Below the pieces are notes generated by a model. That model had not been told where the DNA came from. It did not search any database and was given only the letters and a program-made list of their open reading frames with translations. Position numbers and translations under genes: made by a program. This document shows, piece by piece, positions 1 to 10,169 of a stretch of DNA of 64,000 nucleotides (position 1 is the first letter of the stretch; each line of letters starts with the position of its first letter). Origin of the DNA: Rhodospirillaceae bacterium (lineage in GTDB: Bacteria > Pseudomonadota > Alphaproteobacteria > MPNO01 > UBA2964); the NCBI GenBank assembly GCA_002709075.1, contig PAPV01000022.1:1-64000 (forward strand). The letters run 5' to 3'.

Positions 1-46
1 CAGCGAGGGCACACACCCAAAAAGATTTCTTTTCTTCTCCAGTCAT
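1..46 (-). CDS. 5' end of an unidentified gene, cut by the window edge
   Basis: Seen: an ATG at 46 on the minus strand is preceded by a good Shine-Dalgarno AGGAG (complement of 54-58) at a spacing of 7 bases, and the frame stays open to the window edge (about 15 codons, starting MTGEEKKSFWVCALA). The hydrophobic turn after the charged start might begin a membrane segment, but too little is present to assign a family. The call rests only on the ribosome binding site and open frame. Confidence 0.4.
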   Translation of the reverse strand, partial: MTGEEKKSFWVCALA

Positions 47-318
47 TACAGCTCTCCTATTTATCCAGATGCATAGAATAGATCCGATTGTCGGACGGGA
101 CTAATGGCTCGCAGCGCTTAAATTTTGCTTGTTTTGAATCAAGTAAAACTAATGAATAGGAAAAAAAAGACTAAATGCACACTCAAACACCAGTAAATCC
201 GTGATCCTTGACCCGAAAAAGTGCCACTTTGTGTCAATATTGTAAGAGGTCGAATTAAAATTCGTTGTCAATTTAGTTGTCGCGAAACAACAAAATCGTT
301 ATATATCAACAACTTAGG

Positions 319-395
319 TGGCGGGAGTGACGGGACTCGAACCCGCGACCTCTGGCGTGACAGGCCAGCGCTCTAACCAGCTGAGCTACACCCCC
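319..395 (-). tRNA. tRNA-Asp (GTC)
   Basis: Read on the minus strand, a full cloverleaf of 77 bases: acceptor GGGGGTG pairs with CACTCCC (one G-T pair), D-arm TAGCTCAG, anticodon stem-loop with GTC, T-arm GGTTCGAGTCC, discriminator G and an encoded CCA at 319-321. GTC reads aspartate codons. It stands alone between the left-edge gene and the GtrA-like gene. Confidence 0.97.
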
Positions 396-659
396 CTTAA
401 CTTAAGGTATTGCAGGTGTTATCTACCAAATCCCTACAAGTCAACAGAATCATTCACCTTTTTGCTATTACAAATTTCATTCACAGAACTTATTAATGAT
501 ATTATTTTAATTTAGTATTCTTATTTTATTTTTATACCAATGAAAATTAGCGCTTCGTATCTTTGATACTCGTCTGAGTTATTGAGCTATTTTTATCTCA
601 TAATTTTATTTTATCTTTTTAATATATTTGAATTCCAACACGTAATCAGAGCTTCGTGC

Positions 660-1151
660 CTATGTAAAAATTCGTTTGACCCATTCTATCGCATGTTTAC
701 AATTTAGACTAATTTTAACAGGCATCATTCCTAAAATCCTATTTTGAGCAACATCGAATGTTACTGGTTTCTTCGAGTAAATAATAAATTGTCTTATTAC
801 ATAATTGAAACTAAAAGCTACTCCAGTACCTACAATTTTAGCCGAGAAAATATCGGTCAGCCCACTTTCAATTAATGCAGTCATAGTGATAAGATTTACA
901 ATCATTGCTATGCTACTAGCTACAAATATTTGTACTAAATCGTAGGGCGACCCTTCAGAATTTGGAAAAAACGCAACCGTCCTGCAAAGAAACCAATTAG
1001 AGAGGGTGGCAACAAAAAAACCGGGCAGAGCTGCAAAGAAATAAGGTATTTCTGCGTAAACAAAAATTAAGTAGAAAATTCCCCATTCAATAATTGCTGC
1101 AATACCGCCGACTCCGGCATATAATAAAATGCTCTGCAAATAGGTTCGCAT
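660..1151 (-). CDS. GtrA-like small multi-pass membrane protein
   Basis: About 163 residues with four predicted membrane segments (near residues 6-28, 32-52, 72-92 and 97-120) and the GtrA-family pattern of a glycine-rich first helix (YAGVGGIAA) and an SNWFLCR motif after the second. Proteins of this family are thought to help flip lipid-linked sugars or take part in cell-surface polysaccharide synthesis; the substrate cannot be told. The frame is open to a TTG at 1187, but the ATG at 1151 puts the first helix at the N-terminus as usual in the family. Neither start has a strong ribosome binding site. The C-terminal 40 residues are basic and less typical. It stands between two tRNA genes with no partner glycosyltransferase nearby. 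Confidence 0.7.
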   Translation of the reverse strand: MRTYLQSILLYAGVGGIAAIIEWGIFYLIFVYAEIPYFFAALPGFFVATLSNWFLCRTVAFFPNSEGSPYDLVQIFVASSIAMIVNLITMTALIESGLTDIFSAKIVGTGVAFSFNYVIRQFIIYSKKPVTFDVAQNRILGMMPVKISLNCKHAIEWVKRIFT

Positions 1152-1263
1152 TAAAAACAACACAAGTTTTTCAGCCAGATTAATCAATAAAGAGAGGGGA
1201 TTTTAATCCAAAGAAGAAAACAGATTACACTCCTCTGAAAACAACACCAAAATAAGCGATAGG

Positions 1264-1339
1264 TGGTGGGCGGTGACGGGCTCGAACCGCCGACATCCAC
1301 GGTGTAAACGTGGCGCTCTCCCAACTGAGCTAACCGCCC
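1264..1339 (-). tRNA. tRNA-Val (TAC)
   Basis: Minus-strand cloverleaf of 76 bases: acceptor GGGCGGT pairs fully with ACCGCCC, anticodon stem CCACG/CGTGG encloses a loop with TAC, T-arm GGTTCGAGCCC, discriminator A and an encoded CCA at 1264-1266. TAC reads valine codons. It lies downstream of hupB, after the hupB terminator. Confidence 0.97.
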
Positions 1340-1370
1340 TAGAAGTTATTTACCACAAGGACAAAGTAAC

Positions 1371-1402
1371 AAAAAAATCGGCCGCATTGAGCAGCCGACT
1401 TT
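1371..1402 (-). terminator. Intrinsic terminator after hupB
   Basis: On the minus strand, starting 14 bases after the hupB stop, AGTCGGC and GCCGATT form a 7-bp stem (one G-T pair), followed by seven T residues (A-run at 1371-1377 on the plus strand). This is a classic rho-independent terminator closing the hupB transcript. Confidence 0.8.
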
Positions 1403-1415
1403 TATGCCTAACATA

Positions 1416-1688
1416 TTAATTCACTGCGTCCTTAAGTCCTTTGCCAGCCTTAAATTTGGGTTGGTTTGACGCCGCAATCTGAATAGTTTCGCCGGTTCTT
1501 GGATTTCTTCCCGTTGTAGCCTGTCGACGACTAACACTAAAAGTTCCAAAACCAACCAACCTAACTTCGGTTCCATTTTTCAGCGATGAGGTTATAGCAT
1601 CAAAGACCGCATCGACGGCTTTGGCTGAATCTGCCTTGGACAGGCCTGAACCGCTCGCCACATCGGCCACAAGATCGTTTTTATTCAT
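1416..1688 (-). CDS. hupB: DNA-binding protein HU
   Basis: A 90-residue histone-like protein that binds and bends DNA as a dimer and compacts the nucleoid. The full HU fold is present: helical half (MNKNDLVADVA...), the VGFGTFSV strand turn, and the DNA-gripping arm with the GRNPRTGE signature near residues 60-68; the end is the usual lysine-rich tail. Length equals the family norm. The ATG has a good ribosome binding site (AAGAGGAACC). It follows lon on the same strand with a 222-base gap, so it probably has its own promoter; the order clpX-lon-hupB is common in proteobacteria. A terminator follows at 1371-1402. Confidence 0.96.
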   Translation of the reverse strand: MNKNDLVADVASGSGLSKADSAKAVDAVFDAITSSLKNGTEVRLVGFGTFSVSRRQATTGRNPRTGETIQIAASNQPKFKAGKGLKDAVN

Positions 1689-1910
1689 TGTTTGGTTCCT
1701 CTTACTGTGGAAGAATTTAAAATATGCCCTACTCAGGCCCTAAATGCCGTCATATTTACACTTAACTGCGGCACACTTGATTCTAGACAGCAGAAAAAAA
1801 ACGTCAATTATTAAAACAACAAAAATCCCCAAAAAACCGCCGATTTCGCTACCTTTTTGCGAATCACCTGAAGCTTTTCCGTATCGTCAGATAAATAACA
1901 GCGTTTCTTT

Positions 1911-4316
1911 CTAGTGTTTCACTACATTTGAAACTGCTTTTTTATCAGTGTCGGCCGGCGGCACTGTATCTACGTCCTCTTGCCAATCAATAGGTACCAA
2001 CTTTGTTGTAAGTGCATGGTCAAGAACTTCATCAACCGTTGAAACTGGGACAATTTCAAGCCCTTCTTTAACGTTGTCAGGAATATCAGCAAGATCTTTC
2101 TCATTGTCCTTGGGGATTAGAACAAGCTCTATCCCACCTCGTACCGCTGCGAGTAATTTTTCCTTTAACCCTCCGATCGGCAGTACCCTGCCTCGCAAGG
2201 TAATTTCTCCGGTCATTGCAACGTCTTTCCGAATTGATATTCCTGTTAGAGCAGATACCATTGTCGTGCACATTGCAACACCCGCAGATGGACCGTCCTT
2301 TGGAGTTGCCCCTTCCGGAACGTGTACGTGGATATCTCTTTTTTCAAATACAGTGGGAACAATTCCAAACTCAACGGATCGAGACCGAATATAAGCCCGT
2401 GCTGCCTGAACAGACTCCTTCATAACATCGCCAAGTGTACCTGTATGCGCAACATTACCCTTACCGGGCATAACAACAGACTCTACAGAGAGCAACTCCC
2501 CCCCTACCTCAGTCCAAGCCAAACCTGTGCAAACTCCAACTAGGTCTTCTTCCTCGATAACACCATATCGAAATTTTTTGACCCCGGCGAAATCCTCAAG
2601 GTTATCTGGCGTAACTTCAATACTAACAGCCTCCTCGGAGACAATTTTCTTGACAGCCTTACGTACCAAGTTAGCCAACTCCCGCTCAAGATTTCTTACA
2701 CCGGCTTCACGTGTGTAATACCGTATCAAATCTCGCAATCCTGACTCGGTTATCTTCCACTCCTCTACGCTAAGTCCGTGCGCTTTTAATTGTTTTTCGA
2801 TAAGATGCTCTTTAGCGATTTCAACTTTCTCATCCTCTGTGTATCCGGAAAGCCTAATTATCTCCATCCTATCCATAAGAGGTCCAGGTATACGCAATGT
2901 GTTCGCAGTGGTCACGAACATAACATCTGATAAATCGTAATCGACTTCTAGATAATGATCATTAAATGAGTTATTCTGTTCAGGATCAAGGACTTCAAGA
3001 AGTGCCGATGAAGGATCCCCTCTCCAATCCGCTCCTAACTTATCAATTTCATCAAGTAAAAATAATGGATTAGAGGCGCCGGCCTTCTTCATACCCTGTA
3101 TTATTTTTCCTGGCATCGATCCAATATATGTGCGTCTATGTCCCCGTACTTCTGCCTCATCCCTAACCCCGCCAAGCGACATTCTGACAAATTTTCTGCC
3201 AGTTGCCTTTGCTATGGACTTTCCTAAAGATGTTTTACCGACGCCAGGTGGACCGACAAGACATAGAATAGGCCCCTTGAGTTTCCTTACACGTTTCTGG
3301 ACAGCAAGATACTCTAAAATACGTTCTTTAACCTTTTCAAGACCGTAATGATCACTGTTCAAGACTTTCTCAGCGTGTGTTAAATCTTGTTTAACTTTAC
3401 TACGTTTTTTCCATGGTATACCCAATAACCAGTCCAGATAATTTCGCACTACAGTCGCCTCAGCAGACATTGGACTCATCGAACGCATTTTTTTTAATTC
3501 GGATGTCGCTTTTTCTCTTGCCTCTTTTGACAGCCGCAATTTTTTTATCTTTTCTTCAAGTTCAGAAGCCTCATCTCGGCCATCCTCGCCTTCTCCCAAT
3601 TCTTTTTGAATTGCCTTCATTTGTTCGTTTAGATAATATTCACGCTGCGTCTTCTCCATCTGTCGTTTAACACGATTGCGTATCCTTTTTTCAACCTGCA
3701 AAACCCCTATCTCTGCTTCCATAAGCGAATAGGCTTTTTCAAGCCTTGCCGTGATTGTATCTAGTTCAAGCAACTCTTGTTTTTCCACGATTTTTAGAGC
3801 CAAATGGGAAACAACGGTGTCTGCAAGCTTACTTGGTTCGTCAATTTGATTAAGTGAAACTAAAACTTCCGGAGGAATTTTCTTATTTAACTTGATATAT
3901 TGTTCAAATTGTCCAATTACTGACCGAGAAAGCGCATCATGTTCCTCAGCACTTTCTTCACCATCTTCAAGAAGCTTTACATTAGCTTCAAAATACTCAT
4001 CATTTGGACTGAAACTAGCTATCGATGCTCTTTGAGTACCTTCCACGAGAACTTTAACGGTTCCGTCCGGTAGTTTTAATAATTGTAGAACTGTACCAAC
4101 TGTTCCCACAGTATATAAATCATCCGACCGAGGATCATCGTCGGCAGCATTTCTCTGAGTGACGAGCAGAATTTGTTTGTCACTACCCATAACGTTTTCT
4201 AACGCACGCACAGATTTTTCTCGACCAACGAATAATGGGACTATCATGTGAGGGAACACTACAATATCACGCAAGGGCAATACGGGTAGTAAATCGACCT
4301 GTTCTACTTCCGACAT
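1911..4316 (-). CDS. lon: ATP-dependent protease Lon
   Basis: Cytoplasmic AAA+ serine protease of 801 residues that degrades misfolded and some regulatory proteins. Seen in order: N-terminal substrate domain beginning [14 protein letters not shown], coiled-coil linker, AAA+ module with Walker A GPPGVGKT and Walker B FLLDEIDK, and C-terminal protease with catalytic serine in PKDGPSAG and catalytic lysine in [10 protein letters not shown]. The frame opens 14 codons earlier, but the ATG at 4316 is preceded by AAAGGTG and begins the usual MSEVE... N-terminus. It follows clpX with a 96-base gap that holds a heat-shock-type promoter candidate. Confidence 0.98.
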   Translation of the reverse strand: MSEVEQVDLLPVLPLRDIVVFPHMIVPLFVGREKSVRALENVMGSDKQILLVTQRNAADDDPRSDDLYTVGTVGTVLQLLKLPDGTVKVLVEGTQRASIASFSPNDEYFEANVKLLEDGEESAEEHDALSRSVIGQFEQYIKLNKKIPPEVLVSLNQIDEPSKLADTVVSHLALKIVEKQELLELDTITARLEKAYSLMEAEIGVLQVEKRIRNRVKRQMEKTQREYYLNEQMKAIQKELGEGEDGRDEASELEEKIKKLRLSKEAREKATSELKKMRSMSPMSAEATVVRNYLDWLLGIPWKKRSKVKQDLTHAEKVLNSDHYGLEKVKERILEYLAVQKRVRKLKGPILCLVGPPGVGKTSLGKSIAKATGRKFVRMSLGGVRDEAEVRGHRRTYIGSMPGKIIQGMKKAGASNPLFLLDEIDKLGADWRGDPSSALLEVLDPEQNNSFNDHYLEVDYDLSDVMFVTTANTLRIPGPLMDRMEIIRLSGYTEDEKVEIAKEHLIEKQLKAHGLSVEEWKITESGLRDLIRYYTREAGVRNLERELANLVRKAVKKIVSEEAVSIEVTPDNLEDFAGVKKFRYGVIEEEDLVGVCTGLAWTEVGGELLSVESVVMPGKGNVAHTGTLGDVMKESVQAARAYIRSRSVEFGIVPTVFEKRDIHVHVPEGATPKDGPSAGVAMCTTMVSALTGISIRKDVAMTGEITLRGRVLPIGGLKEKLLAAVRGGIELVLIPKDNEKDLADIPDNVKEGLEIVPVSTVDEVLDHALTTKLVPIDWQEDVDTVPPADTDKKAVSNVVKH

Positions 4317-4375
4317 TTGATACACCTTTAATTTATTACATTCGTACCCTGAGGGCAAAATACTTGATAGTGTTT

Positions 4376-4404
4376 AAATGGATCGACTTATCGGATAATT
4401 CAAG
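4376..4404 (-). promoter_or_regulatory. Candidate sigma-32 (heat-shock) promoter of lon
   Basis: Between clpX and lon the minus strand reads CCCTTGAA, then 17 bases, then CCATTTAA. This fits the RpoH consensus (CTTGAA, then a CC-AT-T -10 element) known for heat-shock genes. It sits about 60-90 bases before the lon start. Inference from motif match only. Confidence 0.45.
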
Positions 4405-4412
4405 GGCTCAAC

Positions 4413-5678
4413 TCATGCGCTAGATTCGACTTCATCCTGCCGCTTAGAATATATGTACAAAGGATCACTATGCCGATCAACAACCTCTCCATTTACAGCA
4501 ACCTCTTCTACACCCTGAAAACCCGGCAACTCATACATTGTGTCTAGCAAAATACTCTCCAAAATCGAACGTAATCCGCGCGCCCCTGTTTTTCTCTCTA
4601 TTGCTTTTTTTGCAATAGCATTAAGAGCATCATCGGTAAAATTAAGTTTTACATCTTCCATTTCAAAAAGTGTACTATACTGTTTTATCAACGCGTTTCT
4701 TGGTTTAACTAAAATTTCGACAAGAGCCTCTTCATCAAGGTTTTCAAGTGTAGCAATAACTGGCAATCTTCCAACAAATTCAGGGATTAGACCAAATTTC
4801 AAAAGATCTTCTGGTTCAATACCGCGTAAAATTTCTCCAGTATCTCGATCATCCGGCCCCTGAACATCTGCTCCAATACCAATGGAACTTCCTTGACCTC
4901 GATCAGCTATTATTTTTTCCAATCCAGCAAATGCACCACCAACAATGAACAAAATATTAGTGGTATCAACCTGAAGAAATTCCTGTTGGGGATGTTTCCG
5001 TCCACCCTGGGGTGGAACACTGGCGACGGTTCCCTCCATAATTTTTAGTAATGCCTGTTGCACACCCTCACCGGATACATCTCTAGTTATCGATGGGTTA
5101 TCTGACTTACGGGAAATTTTATCTACTTCGTCAATGTAAACGATTCCTCTTTGAGCACGTTCAACGTTGTAGTCCGCAGCTTGAAGTAATTTTAATATGA
5201 TGTTTTCAACGTCTTCACCGACATATCCAGCTTCGGTCAGGGTTGTGGCATCTGCCATCGTGAAGGGAACATCTAGAATTCTCGCTAACGTTTGCGCCAA
5301 CAAGGTCTTACCACAGCCGGTTGGCCCAATTAAAATTATATTTGATTTTGCTAACTCAATATCGGCATTCTGTGAACCATGAGCCAGCCGTTTATAGTGA
5401 TTATGAACAGCAACCGAAAGAACCCTCTTTGCGTACAATTGGCCAATGACATAATCATTTAGAACAGAGCAAATATCCGCCGGGGTAGGAACCCCATCGT
5501 TGGATTTCACGAGAGTAGTTTTGTGTTCTTCGCGAATAATATCCATGCAAAGTTCCACACACTCGTCGCAAATGAACACTGTTGGCCCAGCAATGAGCTT
5601 TCTCACCTCATGTTGGCTCTTTCCGCAGAAAGAACAATAAAGGACGCTTTTCTCGTCGCCACCTCCGGACTTACTCAT
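4413..5678 (-). CDS. clpX: ClpX, ATPase subunit of the ClpXP protease
   Basis: A 421-residue AAA+ unfoldase that feeds tagged proteins into the ClpP chamber. The N-terminal zinc-binding domain shows four cysteines (C15, C18, C37, C40); then come Walker A GPTGCGKT, Walker [10 protein letters not shown], the pore loop GYVGEDVE, and sensor-2 region [10 protein letters not shown]. Length matches the family. It follows clpP on the same strand after 163 bases; a TTGACA hexamer at 5728-5723 may belong to its own promoter, but no clear -10 box follows. ClpP, ClpX and Lon lying together make this the main ATP-dependent proteolysis locus. Confidence 0.98.
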   Translation of the reverse strand: MSKSGGGDEKSVLYCSFCGKSQHEVRKLIAGPTVFICDECVELCMDIIREEHKTTLVKSNDGVPTPADICSVLNDYVIGQLYAKRVLSVAVHNHYKRLAHGSQNADIELAKSNIILIGPTGCGKTLLAQTLARILDVPFTMADATTLTEAGYVGEDVENIILKLLQAADYNVERAQRGIVYIDEVDKISRKSDNPSITRDVSGEGVQQALLKIMEGTVASVPPQGGRKHPQQEFLQVDTTNILFIVGGAFAGLEKIIADRGQGSSIGIGADVQGPDDRDTGEILRGIEPEDLLKFGLIPEFVGRLPVIATLENLDEEALVEILVKPRNALIKQYSTLFEMEDVKLNFTDDALNAIAKKAIERKTGARGLRSILESILLDTMYELPGFQGVEEVAVNGEVVDRHSDPLYIYSKRQDEVESSA

Positions 5679-5841
5679 ATAATACCTCTAAAACCATGTT
5701 CTGACAGTATGTTAGCGAAGCATGTCAAATGCGTCTATCTGCAAAACTAGCAAATTTACTTCGCTTTTTTTTAAATTCCTTTAACGATTCAGTACCACTT
5801 GTTAATACAACCACAATTCACACTTTATTTAGTAGTTTTGA

Positions 5842-6486
5842 TCAATCCGCTGATTTTGATTCTTTTTCATCTTCTATGCTAAGATCCGGCCTAACAGATA
5901 CTACTTCATCAATCAAACCAAACTCTTTAGCGACCTCTGGAGACATAAATTTATCTCGTTCCATGTTCTCCTCTAACACTGAAATCTGTTGTCCTGTATG
6001 TTTAACATATATTTTATTGAGTCTTGCCCTCAAATCTAGTATCTCACGTGCATGAATTTCTATATCAGTTGCCTGACCCTGAAATCCTCCGGAGGGTTGG
6101 TGTATCATTATACGGGCATTGGGAAGAGAAAAGCGCTTTCCCTCAGCTCCAGCCGTCATTAACAATGATCCCATCGAAGCCGCCTGCCCAAAACAAACAG
6201 TCGAAATGTCCGGCCTAATGTACTGCATTGTATCATAAATTGCGAGGCCAGCAGTTACTGCCCCTCCGGGAGAATTGATGTAAAATGAAATATCCTTACC
6301 GGGATTCTCTGCCTCTAAAAATAAAAGCTGGGCACAAATAACACTAGAAACTTCGTCATGCACAGGACCAGTCAAAAATATTATTCTTTCTTTTAATAGT
6401 CGGGAATAAATATCATAAGACCGCTCTCCCCGGTTAGTCTGCTCGACAACCATGGGAATTAATGAATTCATTTTTATCTCACTCAT
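5842..6486 (-). CDS. clpP: ClpP, proteolytic subunit of Clp proteases
   Basis: A 214-residue serine peptidase that forms the two-ring chamber of ClpXP and ClpAP. The catalytic triad can be seen: Ser104 in QAASMGSLL, His129 in MIHQPSGG and Asp178 in ERDKFMS. NSPGG near residue 71 is the oxyanion-hole region. A short N-terminal stretch, [20 protein letters not shown], is the usual processed and axial-loop region. It lies between tig and clpX, on the same strand, 63 bases after tig, as in most proteobacteria. Confidence 0.98.
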   Translation of the reverse strand: MSEIKMNSLIPMVVEQTNRGERSYDIYSRLLKERIIFLTGPVHDEVSSVICAQLLFLEAENPGKDISFYINSPGGAVTAGLAIYDTMQYIRPDISTVCFGQAASMGSLLMTAGAEGKRFSLPNARIMIHQPSGGFQGQATDIEIHAREILDLRARLNKIYVKHTGQQISVLEENMERDKFMSPEVAKEFGLIDEVVSVRPDLSIEDEKESKSAD

Positions 6487-6549
6487 ATTTCTTTCACTTT
6501 TTCAAAGTAATTAATAAAAAAACTTGCTCTAAAATTAAAACAATCGGGT

Positions 6550-7887
6550 TCAATTCGTTTCTTCGACGTTATCCGGCTTCATCAACTCTTCAAGAGATAC
6601 CTCCAGATCATTAATATCAGCCATTTCTAATATAAAATCGACAACTTTTTCCTCAAAAATTGGCGCTTGTATTTCCTGTTTTGCAGTGTCATTTTTCTGA
6701 AAGTACTCGAGGACGGCAGCTTCCTGTCCAGGAAAACGAGCAGCCTCAGTGTGCATCGCTCGGTTTAAATCATCCTGCGTGACAGTTATATTATTATTTT
6801 GCCCTATATCAGAAAGAAGAAGACCTAGGCGGACCCGACGTTCTGCGATTTCTCTATAATGGTTTTTTAATTCATCCTCGGACTTATTTTTATCATCAAC
6901 ATCAAGTGTATCCTTTTCTTTTGCTTCTTCGATTTGCTTCCAAATCATATTATATTCGCCCTCGAGGATAGATTCCGGAAGCTCGAAATTTACCTGCTCG
7001 GCAAGTTTATCCAGTAGTTCCTTTTTAAGGCCGGCCCGGGAGAGTTGGCTGTATTCCCTCTCCAACTGTTCACTAACACCGGTTTTTAATGCTTTTAAAT
7101 CTTCAAAACCAGACGCCTTTGCAAGCTCATCGTTAACTGCAGATGGTTTAGGCACCCTTACGTCATGTGCTGTGACATCGAATGTTACCTCTTTACCTTG
7201 AAGCTCTTTATTGCCGAAGTCGTCAGGCATTGTGATTTTTATTATCTTGGTATCTCCGTCTTTCATTCCAATAATCTCTTCTTCAAACCCTGGGAAAAAC
7301 GCCTTTTGACCAAGAACCAATTCTATGCCATCCATCGAACTACCAGGGAATTCATTCCCATCTATTGTACCCTTAAAATCAATCACCACCTGATCACCTT
7401 CTTGTGCCGATCGACCCGCAGTTACTTCAAACTCTTTCCGGTTTTCGGCTAATTTTTCAAGTGATTTTTTAACATCATCATCTGATGCCGAAACAATTTT
7501 CCGCGTCAGTTTCAGCGTCGAAAAGTCGATACCCTCTATAACCGGCAATAGTTCGACTGCTAGTTTGTATTCTAAATCTGCTCCCTCTTCGAAAGAAATT
7601 ATTTCTACTTTTGGTTCACTTGCGGGGCGAATATCTTTTTCTTCTAGAGCCTGTTGCCAACTCTCCTGAATTGTTCGTTCCAACACTTCACTGCGAACAT
7701 TTTTACCAAAACGTTTCCGAATCAAACTCACAGGCACCTTACCCGGTCTAAAACCTGGCAAATTAGCTTTCAATGCCATTTCTTGAAGACGTCCGCTCAT
7801 AGCTTTATCAATATCCGCGGCCGGCACATGCACCGTAAACTCTCGTTTTAAACCATCGGCACTAGTTTCAGTCACCTGCTTTGTCAT
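6550..7887 (-). CDS. tig: Trigger factor, ribosome-bound chaperone
   Basis: About 445 residues. Trigger factor binds the ribosome exit tunnel through the loop that here reads GFRPGKVP (near residues 43-50), shields new chains and has a central FKBP-type prolyl isomerase domain (from about residue 155, VIDFKGTIDG...) and a long helical C-terminal chaperone domain. The frame opens six codons earlier at an ATG at 7905; the ATG at 7887 (MTKQVTET) has a GAGAG ribosome binding site and is preferred. It heads the tig-clpP-clpX-lon series. The acidic tail is usual. Confidence 0.96.
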   Translation of the reverse strand: MTKQVTETSADGLKREFTVHVPAADIDKAMSGRLQEMALKANLPGFRPGKVPVSLIRKRFGKNVRSEVLERTIQESWQQALEEKDIRPASEPKVEIISFEEGADLEYKLAVELLPVIEGIDFSTLKLTRKIVSASDDDVKKSLEKLAENRKEFEVTAGRSAQEGDQVVIDFKGTIDGNEFPGSSMDGIELVLGQKAFFPGFEEEIIGMKDGDTKIIKITMPDDFGNKELQGKEVTFDVTAHDVRVPKPSAVNDELAKASGFEDLKALKTGVSEQLEREYSQLSRAGLKKELLDKLAEQVNFELPESILEGEYNMIWKQIEEAKEKDTLDVDDKNKSEDELKNHYREIAERRVRLGLLLSDIGQNNNITVTQDDLNRAMHTEAARFPGQEAAVLEYFQKNDTAKQEIQAPIFEEKVVDFILEMADINDLEVSLEELMKPDNVEETN

Positions 7888-7938
7888 TTTATTCTCTCGT
7901 TTCAAAAATTTACCAGCGCTAAGGCTGCAAATTTATGG

Positions 7939-8023
7939 TGGTGCGGGCGAAGGGACTTGAACCCCCACGGCTTTCGCCACCAGATCCTAAATCTGGCGTG
8001 TCTACCAATTCCACCACGCCCGC
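7939..8023 (-). tRNA. tRNA-Leu (TAG)
   Basis: Minus-strand tRNA of 85 bases with the long variable arm of a class II tRNA. Acceptor GCGGGCG pairs fully with CGCCCGC; anticodon stem CCAGA/TCTGG holds a loop with TAG (leucine CTA/CTG); T-arm GGGTTCAAGTCCC; discriminator A and encoded CCA at 7939-7941. It lies 51 bases upstream of tig on the same strand. Confidence 0.97.
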
Positions 8024-8123
8024 TTTAAAAATTGTCCCTGTGTGGACCGATAATGGAATGCTGTATAACACAGAAGCTGGATTGGAAACAAAAAGTTATC
8101 GTGTTTGCAGACTTAATCAAAGA

Positions 8124-8444
8124 TTAGATTACAATTCTTTCTCGATAGCGATCCGCAAATGAACTAAGAGCTAACATGCGGGTGCCTTTATCAAAGTCAA
8201 GGAACTTCTTATCGCGGGTGAGAGAAATTTGAAACCGAACATGAGGAATACCATACAAATCGGTACCGAGCGACTCCACACATGCAATCTCTATTAAATT
8301 GTCGTCGCGCAAATGTTGAAAGGTGGAACCTGGTCGCATATATTCGAGCTTTTCACCACGCTTAAAAAAAACACTCGGAAGTATCTGCCCGTTTCCGCGC
8401 GCCAAAATATCATGTTGGACATTCAAACCATCGCCTTGTTCCAT
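8124..8444 (-). CDS. Small conserved-looking protein of unknown function
   Basis: A 106-residue protein with no signal peptide or membrane segment. The core alternates strands and charged turns (GSTFQHLRDDNLIEIACVES, then GIPHVRFQISL, and the end FADRYRERI). Short alphaproteobacterial proteins with a similar GIPHVR...F...FADRYRERI layout exist in my memory as uncharacterised; I cannot name a domain. The ATG at 8444 has GGATTG upstream as a weak ribosome binding site. It stands alone between nnr and tRNA-Leu. Confidence 0.6.
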   Translation of the reverse strand: MEQGDGLNVQHDILARGNGQILPSVFFKRGEKLEYMRPGSTFQHLRDDNLIEIACVESLGTDLYGIPHVRFQISLTRDKKFLDFDKGTRMLALSSFADRYRERIVI

Positions 8445-8550
8445 AAAAACAATCCTAAGCCGCTAAATTCTATTTAACCTTATTATTACTTTAAGAGTTT
8501 TTAAGCAAGCCATTGTTTTATAGTAGTTGTTGTGCATTGACCATGGAGGA

Positions 8551-10056
8551 TTAAATAACTGTTTCAAATTTTTTTCTATTTGTGTCTAACCTTGACAAAA
8601 TGGTAGGGATCATCTTTGGGATATCACTTGCAACTAAACCAAGACCAAATTCTTCTGCCGCGGCCCCATGCACCCAAGCCCCCATACAAGCAGCTTCGAA
8701 AGCTGGCACTCCCTGTCCCATTAAACTGGCAATAATTCCGGAGAGAACATCACCCGATCCAGCTGTCGCAAGTGTTGGAGGCGCATTTGCATTGATTACA
8801 ATACGCCCATCCGGAGCACTTATTACGGTATCAGATCCTTTTAAAAGGATAACAGCACCACTACTTTGCGCAGCACATCTTACCTGTTTCAATTTATCCC
8901 CAGCTATGTCAAACAAATGGGAGAATTCACCAGTATGGGGGGTTAATACAACATTTGTTCTTTTTATTGCGGAAAATAATAGATCTTTCTCGTGAGCAAA
9001 TACACTCAATGCATCTGCATCTATTACGATGGGAAGTTCTTGCTGTAACAAAAACAAAACCATGTCACGGACATGCAGAGACACACCACAACCAGGGCCA
9101 ATTAGAGCTGAGTCCATTGGCCTCTCTTGCAGCAAACTTTTAAAATCATGTAATTTCTGTATGCCAAATATAAGGCACACTGATAAATCAAGAGAATAAA
9201 TTGGAACAGCTGACGGCGGCGAGGCAACTGATACCAAGCCGGATCCTGAACGCATGGCAGCGCGAGCAGCTAACCGAGCAGCCCCGGTCATCTTTTCTCC
9301 ACCCACAACTAAAAGATGACCGCGATTATACTTATGCTCAGCAGCACTAGGAGTGGGATATGAGATTCCCCAACCGCCAGGAGTGTTTAAATATAAATTG
9401 GTTTTAACATTCTTTAATACCCTATCTGAAATTCCAATATCTGCTATCTTCAGTTCTCCAACGTAACTTTTACCTGGAAGGAGATAATGAGCGGGCTTCG
9501 GCCGACAAAATGTCACTGTCGAGTGACATTTGACTGCAAAACCAAGAATATTGCCAGTATTTCCATCGATACCGCTGGGTAAATCGACTGCAACCACCGG
9601 AATAGACCTTGCTGCTATAAACTGGAAGATTTTTAGGGAGTTTCCAATTAATGGCCTATTGAGGCCGGTACCGAAAACTGCATCTACGAGCAAGGCCATA
9701 CCTTCAAGCAGTTCAGGCGATAAAGTTTTAATCTCACCTTTCCACTTTGCAGCCATAACCTTTGGTGCACCCACCAGTTTCTTTTTTTCTCCTAATAAAC
9801 CCACTTCAACAGGCCAACCTGCTTGCCTAAGCAGCCGGGCGACCACAAACCCATCGCCGCCATTATTACCCGTTCCACATAAAACAAGTGTGCTACATTT
9901 CGTCCACCCGCTGGTGATATGTTTGACTACAGCTGCACCAGCATTTTCCATAAGCCTCAAATTACTGATGCCGTTAGCGTTTGCGATATTTTCTGCCCTT
10001 GTCATATCGTCTGTTGTCAAGATTTGATTCTGACTATGAAACTTGTCACCGACCAT
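8551..10056 (-). CDS. nnr: Bifunctional NAD(P)H-hydrate epimerase / dehydratase
   Basis: A 501-residue fusion that repairs hydrated, inactive NADH and NADPH. The N-terminal YjeF-N epimerase domain (about residues 15-215) shows GTGNNGGDGFVVAR; the C-terminal ribokinase-like dehydratase (about 230-490) shows GPGCG, the HTGEF turn and the nucleotide-binding TLATAGSGDVLSG. The fusion is the usual bacterial form. Start ATG 10056. In many alphaproteobacteria nnr is next to glnB-glnA; here about 6 kb of other genes separates them, on both strands. Confidence 0.95.
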   Translation of the reverse strand: MVGDKFHSQNQILTTDDMTRAENIANANGISNLRLMENAGAAVVKHITSGWTKCSTLVLCGTGNNGGDGFVVARLLRQAGWPVEVGLLGEKKKLVGAPKVMAAKWKGEIKTLSPELLEGMALLVDAVFGTGLNRPLIGNSLKIFQFIAARSIPVVAVDLPSGIDGNTGNILGFAVKCHSTVTFCRPKPAHYLLPGKSYVGELKIADIGISDRVLKNVKTNLYLNTPGGWGISYPTPSAAEHKYNRGHLLVVGGEKMTGAARLAARAAMRSGSGLVSVASPPSAVPIYSLDLSVCLIFGIQKLHDFKSLLQERPMDSALIGPGCGVSLHVRDMVLFLLQQELPIVIDADALSVFAHEKDLLFSAIKRTNVVLTPHTGEFSHLFDIAGDKLKQVRCAAQSSGAVILLKGSDTVISAPDGRIVINANAPPTLATAGSGDVLSGIIASLMGQGVPAFEAACMGAWVHGAAAEEFGLGLVASDIPKMIPTILSRLDTNRKKFETVI

Positions 10057-10169
10057 TAATACATATCCGCGCGGGAGTACTTAACACTGAATGGCGTCAA
10101 CTTGACGCGACTAAATCATATCAGCAGTATGCCGAATAACTCAAGGAAACGGCATTAAAGGATACACCA

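Noticed and set aside
318-515. 65-codon plus-strand ORF
   Set aside because: It runs across the tRNA-Asp gene on the other strand and then AT-rich DNA; no ribosome binding site or protein-like pattern.
1815-1870. Possible terminator after lon
   Set aside because: The C- and G-rich patch next to the A/T runs does not form a convincing stem on either strand.
1948-5750. Several plus-strand ORFs of 60-150 codons opposite lon and clpX
   Set aside because: They are antisense shadows of well-conserved genes, with no ribosome binding sites.
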